From Chloroflexota bacterium (lineage in GTDB: Bacteria > Chloroflexota > Dehalococcoidia > Bin125), in assembly GCA_026707145.1 (NCBI GenBank), contig JAPOXK010000023.1:1-64000 (forward strand): DNA of 64,000 nt, read 5' to 3'. A program made the translations under genes and the position numbers. Of the stretch, positions 7,819 to 16,910 are shown piece after piece. How positions within the stretch are numbered: position 1 is the stretch's first letter; each line of letters opens with the position of its first letter. The notes under the pieces were generated by a model. It saw only the letters and a list, made by a program, of their open reading frames with translations. It did no database searches and was not told the DNA's origin.

Positions 7819-8838
7819 ATGTGGCGAATGGGACGGCGGACGGCGTTGGGCGTGGTGGCGCTGGCGGCGGCGGTGGTGGTGGGCGTCCTGGCGGTGGTGC
7901 TGGCGCTGAGCAGCGGCGACGAGGACGCCGTGAGCGGGGGCGCGGCGGCGGGCCTGGATCGCTGGGACTTGGTCCAAGCCGGGGGCGAGGCGCCCTACCT
8001 GCCGACGCTGGCCAACGCCGACCTCTCGGTGGGGATGAACCGCTTGAGCTTCACCGTGCAGGACGCGCGGGGCTTGACCGTCTCCGACGTGGACGTGGTC
8101 GCGCGCATCTACGACCTGGAGCGGGACCGCGAGCGGCCGGTGGACAGCGTGACCGCCTTCTTCATCCCCTTCGGGGCGGAGTCGCCGCTGCCGCAAGCGC
8201 ACCGGCATGTGGGGGGCAGCGGCGTGTCGGACGCGGGGCGCTACGTGGGGGCGGGAGTATACGTGGCGCCGGTGCGGTTCGGGCGGGCGGGGATCTGGGG
8301 GATCGAGTTCGCCATCACGCCGCCGGAGGGGGAGGAGACGCGGGTGCACTTCCGGCTGAGCGTGCGCGAGGAGTCGCAGGCGCCGGGGCTGGGCGAGATG
8401 GCGCCGGCCAGCCGCACGCGCTCCCTGGGGGACGAGCCGGATATCCGCCGCCTGACCTCGGATCCGGCGCCGGAGCCGGGGCTGTACCAGTTGCGCCTCG
8501 ACGAGGCGCTGAGTAGCGGACAGCCGCTGATCGTCGCCTTCTCGACGCCTGCCTTCTGCCATTCGCGCACCTGCGGACCGACGCTGGAGATCGTCAAGCG
8601 GGTCTGGCGCGCCTGGGCGCCGCGGGTGCAGGCGATCCACGTGGAGATCTTCGAGAACCCGCACGAGCCGCAGGCGCTGCGGGAGGCGGCCGCCTTCCTG
8701 GAGTGGAACCTGCCCAGCGAGCCCTGGGTGTTCGTGATCGACGCGGAGGGAACGATCCGGGCCCGCTTCGAGGGCACGGTGACGGTGCAGGAGCTGTCCG
8801 GCGCGGTGCAAGCGGTCCTGGGGGATGGAGCGGGATAG
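7819..8838 (+). CDS. Membrane-anchored thioredoxin-like protein
   Basis: 339 aa. An N-terminal transmembrane anchor (residues ~8-31, very Ala/Val/Leu-rich) is followed by an extracytoplasmic beta-rich domain (residues ~60-190) and a C-terminal thioredoxin-like domain. The likely redox site is FCHSRTCGP, a C-x4-C arrangement rather than CxxC, followed by an Ile-His-Val-Glu strand and the S-E-P-W-V cis-proline region. Similar proteins exist in Chloroflexota and actinobacteria and are usually annotated only as thioredoxin-family. A role in extracytoplasmic redox or metal handling is plausible but unproven. Confidence 0.72.
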   Translation: MWRMGRRTALGVVALAAAVVVGVLAVVLALSSGDEDAVSGGAAAGLDRWDLVQAGGEAPYLPTLANADLSVGMNRLSFTVQDARGLTVSDVDVVARIYDLERDRERPVDSVTAFFIPFGAESPLPQAHRHVGGSGVSDAGRYVGAGVYVAPVRFGRAGIWGIEFAITPPEGEETRVHFRLSVREESQAPGLGEMAPASRTRSLGDEPDIRRLTSDPAPEPGLYQLRLDEALSSGQPLIVAFSTPAFCHSRTCGPTLEIVKRVWRAWAPRVQAIHVEIFENPHEPQALREAAAFLEWNLPSEPWVFVIDAEGTIRARFEGTVTVQELSGAVQAVLGDGAG

Positions 8839-8860
8839 GGCGGGAGAGGACGCGCGGCGC

Positions 8861-9310
8861 CTAGGGGGCGTCGTCCTTCGGCGGCGCGGGGGGCTGGGAG
8901 GGGGGAGAGCCCTTGGCTTCGACCTTGGTGACGGTGAGGGGGATGGTGGCGACGGTCGCCTGGTCCACGAGGACGTGGAACTCGTAGGCGCCGGCCTTGG
9001 CCAGACGCAGGTTGGGCAGGCGGAAGATGACGTTCCAGAGGGCGGGCTCGCCGGGGCGCCCGCGGGGCAGCTTGTGCGTCATCGTGAAGGGATCGGTGGT
9101 CTCGCCGTCCGGAGCGACGATGCGCAGGCCGGTCTGCGCCTCGCGGCCGAAGTCGGCGGCGCCGATGGCGATCTGGAGCACGGCGACCAGCAGGGGATGC
9201 TGGGCCGGGAGCGCGGTGGTGCGCAGGCGGTTGAAGATGCCGGTGACGTTGAGCTTGCCGTCGGTGGTGACGTTGGCGGCGTCGGCGAGGACGGCGAGGC
9301 GGATCTCCAT
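8861..9310 (-). CDS. DUF6941-type protein
   Basis: 149 aa. The N-terminus (MEIRLAVLADAANVTTDGKL, then NVTGIFNRLRT and PAQHPLLVAVLQI) matches the pattern of DUF6941 proteins, which share a 'LADaA...GKlNv.GiF' opening and 'P..hP' block. The body is beta-rich with a proline- and lysine-rich tail. The function is unknown. It is convergent with the thioredoxin-like gene and followed by the Cache-domain gene on the same strand. Confidence 0.7.
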   Translation of the reverse strand: MEIRLAVLADAANVTTDGKLNVTGIFNRLRTTALPAQHPLLVAVLQIAIGAADFGREAQTGLRIVAPDGETTDPFTMTHKLPRGRPGEPALWNVIFRLPNLRLAKAGAYEFHVLVDQATVATIPLTVTKVEAKGSPPSQPPAPPKDDAP

Positions 9311-9380
9311 GACGCTGGCGGCGGTTCGGCGCGCGGCCCTCAGCCGGCCCGGATAAGGCGCCGCGCGCGCGCCGCTGCCC

Positions 9381-10289
9381 TCACGGCAGCGCTTCGTACC
9401 AGCCGGAGGCGAAGAGGAACCCGTCGTGGCGCACGGCCCAGGTGTGCTTGCGCTGATCCTGCCCCGACTCCGGGTTGCGGATGACGTAGTTGACCCAGCG
9501 GCCCGTCTCGGTCGCCGCCAGCAGATCGTCGCCGTAGAAGTAGCCCGTGGGGTCGATCCGCAGGTTGGGGTCCCTCCCGCGGTACTCCGGGTTGTAGTGG
9601 GAGATCGTGTAGCCGTCTTCGTCGATGATGAAGACGTACCACTGGTCGTCGATGTGCTCCTCCGTGTTGTAGTAGGCGACGGTCTCCTCCAGGCCCAGCG
9701 CGTTGTAGAGGTTCACCGCCTCCCGGACGAAGGCTTGGGTGTAGGCGGGGGCGTCGGCCTTGCTCGGACCGCGCTCGTACCAGCCGGAGCCGAAGATCAG
9801 CCCGTCGTGGCGGATGATCCAGGAGTGTTTGGTCTCCGCGCCGCCGGTGGCGAAATTGGGGAAGGTGTAGTCGAGCCAGCCGCCGTCCTCGCTGGCCGCC
9901 GCCGCGACCGCCAGGCCCGAGGGGTAGCCGTTCGGCCCCACCGCCGCCGAGACGTGCCGGCCCACGAAGTCCGGGTTGGCGGCGTGCGCGATCATCGTGT
10001 CGTCCTCGTCGATGATGAAGACGTACCACTGCCCGTCGACGCTCGCCGCCGTGTTGTAGTAGGCGACGGTCTCCTCCAGGCCCGATGCCTCGTAGCGCTC
10101 CAGGGCCTGCTCCACGAACCAGCGGGTGTAGGCGTCGGGATCGGACTTGAAGGGAGCCTCGGCCGAGGCCGGAGCGGAGTCGTCTCCGAGCGCCAGGATG
10201 GCGACGATCAATCCCGCCAGCGCCAGCCCCGCCGCGGAGATGGCCGCTAGGGCCAGGGCTGCCGTGCTCTTCGGTATCCGTTGCGCCAT
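9381..10289 (-). CDS. Tandem Cache-domain sensor-like protein
   Basis: 302 aa from the ATG at 10289, preceded by AAGGAG; a longer frame exists but lacks support. A single N-terminal transmembrane segment (residues ~8-31) exports or anchors the protein. Two homologous Cache-type domains follow, each with the block TVAYYNT..., QWYVFIIDEDxxxIxH, then an N-P-D/E-F/Y...GR element and a W-I/V-R-H-D-G-F/L-I/L-F-x-S-G-W-Y-E end. The duplication is internal. No kinase, HAMP or methyl-accepting part is attached, so it is either a stand-alone ligand-binding module or works with a partner encoded elsewhere. Confidence 0.75.
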   Translation of the reverse strand: MAQRIPKSTAALALAAISAAGLALAGLIVAILALGDDSAPASAEAPFKSDPDAYTRWFVEQALERYEASGLEETVAYYNTAASVDGQWYVFIIDEDDTMIAHAANPDFVGRHVSAAVGPNGYPSGLAVAAAASEDGGWLDYTFPNFATGGAETKHSWIIRHDGLIFGSGWYERGPSKADAPAYTQAFVREAVNLYNALGLEETVAYYNTEEHIDDQWYVFIIDEDGYTISHYNPEYRGRDPNLRIDPTGYFYGDDLLAATETGRWVNYVIRNPESGQDQRKHTWAVRHDGFLFASGWYEALP

Positions 10290-10386
10290 GGCGGGCGGCT
10301 CCTTCCTGCGCGAGCGGGGCGGGTGATGCCGGCCCCGCGCCAGCATAGCCGGGCGCGAGAGGCCGGGGCGAGCGCCGTGCCGCCGG

Positions 10387-10815
10387 TCAGCGGGGCGGTC
10401 GCGGTGAACGGGCGAAGGGATTGATCACGCGGACGCCGTCATAATCCTGCCCGGCGCTCAGGTCCTCGGAGTACACGGCGTCGCAGCCGCGGGCCTGTGC
10501 GGCGGCGAGGATGGCGCTGTCCCAATAGGACAGGCCGAACCGCTCGCGGATGGCGAACGCCGCTCGCATCACCTCGAGGGTGATCGCCTGCACGGGAAAG
10601 CGCTGCAGGGCTTCGATGAAGGCCGCCGCCTCCGCGTGCGTGAGCGCTCCCGCGCGCGAGGGACGGGTCGCCTGCACGTAGAACTCCTGCAGGACCTGTA
10701 CCGACAGGACCAGGTCTCTCCCGGAGAGCAGGTCGAGGGCCCGGCGCCGCTTTTCCGCATCCTCGGCCGTGGCGCTGACCGCGTAGAGGAGGACGTTGGT
10801 GTCAAGAAGGCGCAT
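10387..10815 (-). CDS. VapC-type PIN-domain toxin
   Basis: 142 aa from the ATG at 10815. The PIN acidic residues are visible in MRLLDTNVLLYA, in LSVQVLQEFYV, in GLSYWDSAILAAA and in YSEDLSAGQDYDGV. PIN toxins are Mg-dependent ribonucleases that cut tRNA or rRNA. Its start lies inside the end of the upstream antitoxin-like gene (14-base overlap), the usual coupling for VapBC modules. Confidence 0.85.
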   Translation of the reverse strand: MRLLDTNVLLYAVSATAEDAEKRRRALDLLSGRDLVLSVQVLQEFYVQATRPSRAGALTHAEAAAFIEALQRFPVQAITLEVMRAAFAIRERFGLSYWDSAILAAAQARGCDAVYSEDLSAGQDYDGVRVINPFARSPRPPR

Positions 10816-11065
10816 CGCGCTCGTGCAGGGCGCTCCGGGAAAAGTTGTCGGCGGCGCGCAAGCCCCCGCCACGGGCGTGGATCGCCGCGATCGTCTCGTC
10901 TTGCAGCCGGCGCAGGCGGTCGAAGCGGCTCTCGGGAACGCGGCCCTGCACCAGGTCGACCAGGTAGGCGCGGACCAGCGCCGAGAGCGAGGTGCCCGCC
11001 TCCGCCGCCTTGATGCGGGAGAGCCGGTAGGTCTCTTCGTCCACGGATACGGTGATGTTCTTCAT
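10802..11065 (-). CDS. Ribbon-helix-helix antitoxin, VapB-type
   Basis: 87 aa from the ATG at 11065. It starts MKNITVSVDEETYRLSRIKA, then AEAGTSLSALVRAYL, the classic beta-strand plus two-helix ribbon-helix-helix DNA-binding fold, with a C-terminal tail that would wrap the toxin. Such proteins repress their own operon. Partner of the PIN gene immediately downstream. Confidence 0.82.
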   Translation of the reverse strand: MKNITVSVDEETYRLSRIKAAEAGTSLSALVRAYLVDLVQGRVPESRFDRLRRLQDETIAAIHARGGGLRAADNFSRSALHERDAPS

Positions 11066-11133
11066 GGGCACAGTCTCACAGTTTTCGTGATGCACAGTAT
11101 CGGTAATTGCCGGCGGCCGCGCAATGGAGCGCT

Positions 11134-11244
11134 GGCCGGCTTGTCGAGGCGGGCGTGCTGGCGGTAGCGGCGGATCACCGGCCGCGGCTGTACTACGCCG
11201 GCGAGCTCATCGCGATCTTGGATGCGCCGGAGACGCCGGACTAA
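11134..11244 (+). pseudogene. Possible 3' remnant of a Fic-family gene
   Basis: 37 codons with no start. The translation contains GRLVEAGVLAVAADHRPRLY followed by YAGELIAILDAP and a stop, which resembles the winged-helix C-terminus of Fic-domain proteins (L-V-E-A-G-I-L ... R-V-Y-V-A-x-E-L-L-x-I-L). Nothing of the catalytic Fic motif remains nearby. The rest of 11066-11394 holds no gene I can support. Confidence 0.35.
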
Positions 11245-11394
11245 CGCTGGGGGTTTCGCTTAGCGGATCGACGTTCACTGGGGAAAATTGACGGACAGAA
11301 CTGACGTTCTTACGCTGCTGTAATGAGTCCGAGGGGATGGAGAAACCTTGAACGAAGCCCAGATGCCTGAAGTTATCGATCTCTATCAAGAAGC

Positions 11395-11811
11395 GTGGCG
11401 CGTCAGTTGAGCGCCCTCGACGGGGCAACGCTTGGCGTCCTCATTCTGGTGTTCGTCATCCAGATCTATGTCGGAGTGCTCCGACTCCTCACCACAGCGC
11501 ACGCCGCCATTGACGAGTTCGCTGATCCAGAAACTGGAGCGTATCCGCCTTCGATTCGTGCGCGGCACTTCTTGACACGATGGCTGTGTGGAAGTGAAGC
11601 ACGGGAAGGACCCGCGTCAACGGGCAGGAAGATGCCGGGTGTCTACTACCTCTATGTGAAGGTCACCCTTTACCCGCAGCGCTTCTTTCGCCTCAACCCG
11701 ATCGACCAGAAGCTTGTCCCGGCCATCTGCCACCAATTCTCTTTCTTCGCCCTGGCCATTATGGCGATCGTGCGCTTCGCCTACGGCGAACCGATCCTGC
11801 GAATCGTTTAG
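11395..11811 (+). CDS. Hypothetical membrane protein in an AT-richer segment
   Basis: 138 aa read from a GTG at 11395, with a predicted transmembrane segment at residues ~13-31 and a second near the C-terminus (FSFFALAIMAIVRFAY). I do not recognise a family. A short in-phase-shifted reading frame directly upstream (ATG at 11363, MPEVIDLYQEAWRVS, stop) would join to residue ~3 of this protein (RQLSALDG) after a one-base frame change, so the real start may lie upstream and the gene may carry a frameshift. Base composition is visibly lower in GC than the flanks, suggesting acquisition. Confidence 0.5.
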   Translation: MARQLSALDGATLGVLILVFVIQIYVGVLRLLTTAHAAIDEFADPETGAYPPSIRARHFLTRWLCGSEAREGPASTGRKMPGVYYLYVKVTLYPQRFFRLNPIDQKLVPAICHQFSFFALAIMAIVRFAYGEPILRIV

Positions 11812-11886
11812 CCGCCGTGTCGTTGAATGTCAACAGCCCCTAGCACTCAAAGTGCGACGGCGGCTGTTTAAGTCTGGACGTGCCAC

Positions 11887-12534
11887 ATGACGGATGAATC
11901 ACCACAGCCACGCGGTCAATGGGTTCCGATCTTTGACGCCTCTCCAATGAAGGAAGGTATGCCGCCCCACTTCCTGCTCTATCTGCTGGCGGAGCAGCCG
12001 GAGTTTGTTCGACACGCCAAGCTCTCTGTCGCTGCTGCATGGATGCTGAGTCAAATGGCGGCGGCGATCTGCCTCAAAAACGATTCCCAGCTTCGAGAGG
12101 CTTGCCTTGCCGACAACACGCGACATATGCCGACGTTGTTGATTACAACCGTCACGAAAAAGTTGAGGGAAGTATCGGCGGACTCTCTGCGCCGACAGTT
12201 CTTCATCGCCTTCGAAAGGGAACTCACCCCTGAGTTGCGCACAGACATCGAGCAAGCCACCGTCTTGCGTGATGCGCTCGCCCACGGTTACCTCCCGCTT
12301 TTGAGTCAAATCATCGCTGAACACGGAAACATCGTGTGGACACCACGCCTCACCAAAGAGCGGGAGACGATCCTTGAAGGATTGATGGGATCATCAGTTC
12401 CCAAGGGAGGATCGGTCGTGATCCAGCTATCCCCCGATTTATATAAGCGTCACATCGAACAAGTCTGCCGAGTGATGGACTTCATAGCCACGCAGGTCAA
12501 TAAATGGGGTCTTCCGTACGCGGTTTTCGCCTAA
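11887..12534 (+). CDS. Hypothetical protein, AT-richer accessory gene
   Basis: 215 aa, starting MTDESPQPRGQWVPIFDASP. It is predicted to be mainly alpha-helical and soluble, with no motif I can name. The segment TVLRDALAHGYLPLLSQ is reminiscent of the R-x4-6-H motif of HEPN-like or AbiV-type proteins (R-D-A-L-A-H-G), a feature often seen next to toxin or defence genes, but this is a weak resemblance. The gene lies between a toxin-antitoxin pair and a restriction-modification gene and shares the lower GC of its upstream neighbour. Confidence 0.6.
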   Translation: MTDESPQPRGQWVPIFDASPMKEGMPPHFLLYLLAEQPEFVRHAKLSVAAAWMLSQMAAAICLKNDSQLREACLADNTRHMPTLLITTVTKKLREVSADSLRRQFFIAFERELTPELRTDIEQATVLRDALAHGYLPLLSQIIAEHGNIVWTPRLTKERETILEGLMGSSVPKGGSVVIQLSPDLYKRHIEQVCRVMDFIATQVNKWGLPYAVFA

Positions 12535-12771
12535 CGGCGTGGTACCCCCAAGAGTGCAACCTCGGTTGGGCGCGACTTCGGCTTGGCGTCGCCATTGAGC
12601 ACGGCTGGGATCTCCCCTGGACGACGATGGCCGCAGTCCCGTCAAGTACATAGGCTTCAAGTAAACAGTCCGTAAGGGCGGAACGGGCGGGGACGCCAGC
12701 CCCCCCGCCGACATGGCGAGCATAGCGCGCGGGGGGCTGTGGTGGAGCGCAACTGGTGCAGCCCGAGGTCC

Positions 12772-15700
12772 CTACACCGCTACCACCGTCTCCGTGTCCC
12801 CTGCCGCCAGCGCGTTCATATAGGCCAGGACGAGGTCGCGGGTGCGGTAACTGCCGAAGCGGGCCTCGTCCTCCCGGCGGACGATGGGGAAGGTGCCGAG
12901 CACGTAGTCCGCGTCCTCCCGCCCGAGGCCGTAGAGGTGGAAGTAGCAGGCGTCCAGGCGGGCGCGCAGGTGGCGGCGCTCCTCCTCGTCCCAGGGGAAG
13001 GGCGGGCCGTCGTAGCCGAGGTCCCGCGCGAAGGGCGCCATGTCGTGGGCGGTGTAAGTGAGCCGCAGCACGTGGTCCCGCACCAGATCGCGGGCGCTCA
13101 GCGCCCCGAATGGACGGTCGTAGTCGCCGGGGGCGATGACGGGGAGCTGTTCGGCTATGTAGAAACTCAAGTTTTCGCCTTGAACCTTTTGCCTGGCCAC
13201 GAAATCCAGGCACGTTGCATTCAGGTTGGCTACGAGACAGGTGGTGGCAGGGGTGTTGTCTCCCATAACTAGTGCGACCGAGTGTCCAAAGCCAGCCCAC
13301 GGAACAATAGAAGCGATTGTGGTCCGTGCGTCTGTTGGCTTGCAAATGAGTCGAAATCCCAATATGTGGCCCTGACGCTGTGGAAAAGTTCTCTCGACCT
13401 CTTGGGCTGGAACCCAATACTGCGATTGAGGAAGGAAGCCGGGATCTTGGTGCTGTGCCTCCCCGACCTCCTCGCTCAGGTAGGGGTTGTGCGTGCTCTC
13501 CGGGTTGACCCGGACCGAGTTGGCCCGGTGATCGAACTGGTGGATCATCCGCCCCTGGTACAGCGGTAGGAACAGCTCCTCGCCCCGCTTCCAGCGGTTG
13601 CCCTGGACCGGATAGCAGCCTTCGGTCTCCAGCTGCGCCGCCGTGCGGAAGAGATGCGAGTCGGATGTCATGTTGAACAACCCTTGCTGATACCGCACCG
13701 GCCACGCCTTCTGTTCCCTATCTCCTGAGCGGTCCACCAGCACCGGATGCCGCTCGTAGATGCGGCCGGTGATCTCGGCGTCGCGCCGCGTGCGGAAGAC
13801 GGGGGCGGTGCCGGTGTTGGGGTTGACGCGGGCGAAGTCGGCCGGCGCCAGGGGGAAGCAGCGCTCCCGGTCCTTGATGGCGGCGGTGTCGGGTAGGAAG
13901 AAGGCGCATTCCGTTTGATCGAAGCACCGCCCCTCGCCGCCGAAGACGAGGGCGCAGAACTTGAAGCGCGAGTCCACGTCGGGGAAGAAGGGCGGCAGAT
14001 CCGTGCCGAGGCGGCGGTTCTCGAAGTCGAAGAGGCCGGCGATGCGCCCGCCCGTGGAGAGGGATTGGAAGAAGCGGGCGGCGGTCTTGTCGGCGTAGAT
14101 CCCGGAGGGGGTGAGCAGCCCCACCAGGCCATCGGGCTTGGCTAAGCGCATGGCCCGTTCCACGAACAGTGAGTACAGATTGATGCGGCCGCCGCTCAGG
14201 AGGGGATAGTCACCAGACGCTCTCATATAAACACGCATCGCCGTAGCCCTGTTGCGCATGGCTTCGTACTGCATGGCGAGTTCGTCGCCCTCGTCGATCC
14301 GTTGCTGGATCAGCGCCTTTCGCTTCGCGCCCGTCGCGGCGCGCGCGATCTCATCGTCACGGGCCGCGAACCACTCCACTTCCGGCTGCTCAATCTGGTC
14401 CCAGGGCGGATTGCCGATCACGGCGTCGAAGCCGCCCCGCGGCCTGTCGTCCTGCCATCCCTGCCAGACGCCGGGGAAGGCCGCCTCCCAGTGCAGGAAA
14501 CGCTCGCGGTCGGCGATCGATCGGGCGGCGTCCCAGCGCTCCCCGAAGGCTTGGGAGTCGGCCGCGGGATCGGCGGTTGCCCGGCCCTGGGCCAGCAGGG
14601 TGTAGGCCTGGGCCGGCTGCCGGTCCAGCGCCTCCGCGAGCGGCGCCTCGAAGGCGGCGCGCTCCCGCTTCTTCATTCCGGCGCTCAGCCAGCGCAGCCC
14701 GCAGAGGATGTCGAGCAGCCCCCGCAGATCGGCCGTGGTCCCTTCGACGCCCCGGAAGAGGTCGGCGGACTCCCGCACCTCGGCCACGTCGGCGTCGGAC
14801 AGCTCCTCGATCCGCTGCATGCCCGAGGCGGCGCTTTCGGCGCCCGCGATGGCGGAGCTGGCGGACAGCCCTCCCAGCCGCCGCAGCTCCTCCCGCGCCT
14901 CCAGCACGCGCAGGCCGATCAGGGAGTCGCCGCAGCGCAGGTGGTGGTCGAGGAAGGAGAGCGGCGCGCCCACGGTGAAGCTGTGCAGCCAGAGCGCCAC
15001 CTTGGCCAGCTCGACGGTGAGGGGGTTCTTGTCCACGCCGTAGATGCAGCGCTTGAGCACCATGCGGCGGATGATCGCCTGGTCGCTGAGCTGGGCTTCG
15101 TCCAGGACCCAGTCCGCCGCCCGCGCCCGCTGGATGATCTCGGCCCGGATCGCCGCCACCCGTTCCACCAGCGGCGAGGCGTAGGCCTCGTCCGCTGCGT
15201 CCTTCCCGCCCTTGCCGCCGCCGAGCCACTCCGGCACCGCCGGCACGTACTCGACCAGCTCGGCGATGTAGTCCGAGAGGAAGTCGACGGCGGTAACGAG
15301 GAAGTGGCCGCTGCCCATGGCCGGGTCCAGCACCTTGAGATCGAGCACGGCCGCGGCCGGGTCCAGCGCGCGCAGCTCGGCCAGCCGCTGGCCCTTGGGC
15401 CGGCGGTCGCTCCGGAGCGCTGCGGCCTTCTCCTCGAAGGCCCGCAGCCGCTCCTCGGCCAGCGGCTTCAGGGTGCGCTCCACGATCAGGTCGACCAGCT
15501 CTTGGGGCGTGTAGAAGCTGCCGCTGTCCTTGCGGGCGTAGGGGTTGGGGCGGATCGTGATCGCGCCGTCGCCGCCGCGCAGCGGTTCCCGCTCCAGCAG
15601 CCGCTCGTAGATCGAGCCGAGCTGCTGGACGGACATGTCGCGGTAGTTGACGAAGCGCCGCCCCTCGCGCGTCTCGGCATGGCTGAGGTCGTAGACGATC

Positions 15701-16833
15701 GGCGCCACGACCGCGTCCGGCAGGCGGACCCGGTCCAGCAGCGGCGCGGCGTCGGGGGCGAAGAGGCCGCCGTTGTAGGGCGGCAGGCCGATGGAGGCGT
15801 CGCCCCGATCGATCAGCCGGCAGAGCGTCGTCAGGTGGTCGCCGTAGTGGCTGGCGGTGGCGGAGAAGGTGTCGCGCTGGTCCATGCGGCCGGCGATGTC
15901 GTCGCGCACCCGCTTGCGCAGCCCGTAGTCGTCGTAGCGGGAGTCGTCGACGGGGAGCAGGCCCCGGTCCTCGGCGTAGAGCAGGAAGAGCAGCCGGTAG
16001 AGGAAGATCAGCGCCGCCTGCCGCGCCTCCGCGAGATCCGCCCCCTCCGCGTCCGCGAGGGCTGCCACGAGCTTGGGGAAGACCCGCTCGAAGACCACGC
16101 TGGAGAGGTCCTGCGCGACCTGCTCCTCGTAGCGCCGTCCCTCGGCCAGGGCCGTCTCGATGAACGTGCCGCCTTGGCGCGGGACGAACGACTCGCGGCG
16201 GAAGAGCAGGTAGAAGGTGCGCAGGGCGTCCGAATCGTTGGACTGGAGGATCGCCGCCAGATCGGCTTCGAAGTAGCCGCTGGCGCGGGGCCGGGCGCGG
16301 TAGTCGTAGAGCCGCTAGACGCCGCCGTTTGTGAGGACGCCCCAGCGCAGCCGCCCGTCCGAGACCGTCTCCGCCGTCGCCAGGTAGCGCAGGATCTGGC
16401 CGTGGGGCGTGCTCCGTTGTACGGCGTCGTCCGGGTCGCGGTTGTCGAGCGGCAGGCCGAAGCGCTTGCTCTCCTCGATCAGCAGCGCGTCCCGGAAGCG
16501 TTCTTGGGAATGGCCGCGGCCGGCGGCGCGCCCCTTGTCCTCGGCGCCGGCGAAGAGCAGGAGGTCGGGGATGTCCTCGTTGCGGGCCGCGCCCTGCTGC
16601 GGCAGGTAGTCGTGCCAGCCCAGCAGCTCCAGGAGCGGGCGGATCAGCTCCTGCTCGGTGACCGCCTCGTTGGGGTCCGCGTAGCCGCCGAATTCGTTGA
16701 AGCGGTTGACCACGGCGCGCGCGAAGTCGGCGAAGGGCTGCGGCTGTTCGACCGACTCCCGCCATTCGGGGGTCGCCCGGATGCCGTCGCTGAGGAAGTA
16801 CTCGGTGAAGAGCTGCCCTGGCATGGTGGCCAC
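12772..16833 (-). pseudogene. Type IIG-like restriction-modification enzyme, interrupted by an in-frame TAG
   Basis: The frame from the ATG at 16833 is open for 172 codons, meets TAG at 16315-16317, then continues in the same frame to 12772 (1353 aa if restored). The N-terminal part is a nuclease-like domain with a PD...ExK pattern (IPD, Asp90; EESK, Glu121 and Lys123). The next part has the N6-adenine methyltransferase motif I (LDPAMGSGHFL, near residue 504 of the restored protein) and catalytic NPPW (near 806), then a target-recognition region. The codon after LRWGVLTNGGV is normally Trp (x-W-R-L-Y) in this family, so one base change TGG to TAG explains the stop. The second piece could restart at a GTG at 16098 and still give a methyltransferase without the nuclease part. 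Confidence 0.85.
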
Positions 16834-16910
16834 CCGGCGGCGCCGGGAGGCGCCGCGATCGAACTTGCTGCAAGCACGTTAACCGACGGCGGCGTCACGC
16901 ACCCGGCGCG

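Noticed and set aside
10801-10830. Longer starts for the PIN toxin gene
   Set aside because: Added residues lie over the antitoxin end and lack the PIN start (LLDTNVLL), so the inner ATG at 10815 was preferred.
12535-12771. Minus-strand frame (LLEAYVLDGTAAIVVQGR) that might be a transposase remnant
   Set aside because: Too short, no DDE or zinc-ribbon motif and no terminal repeats found.
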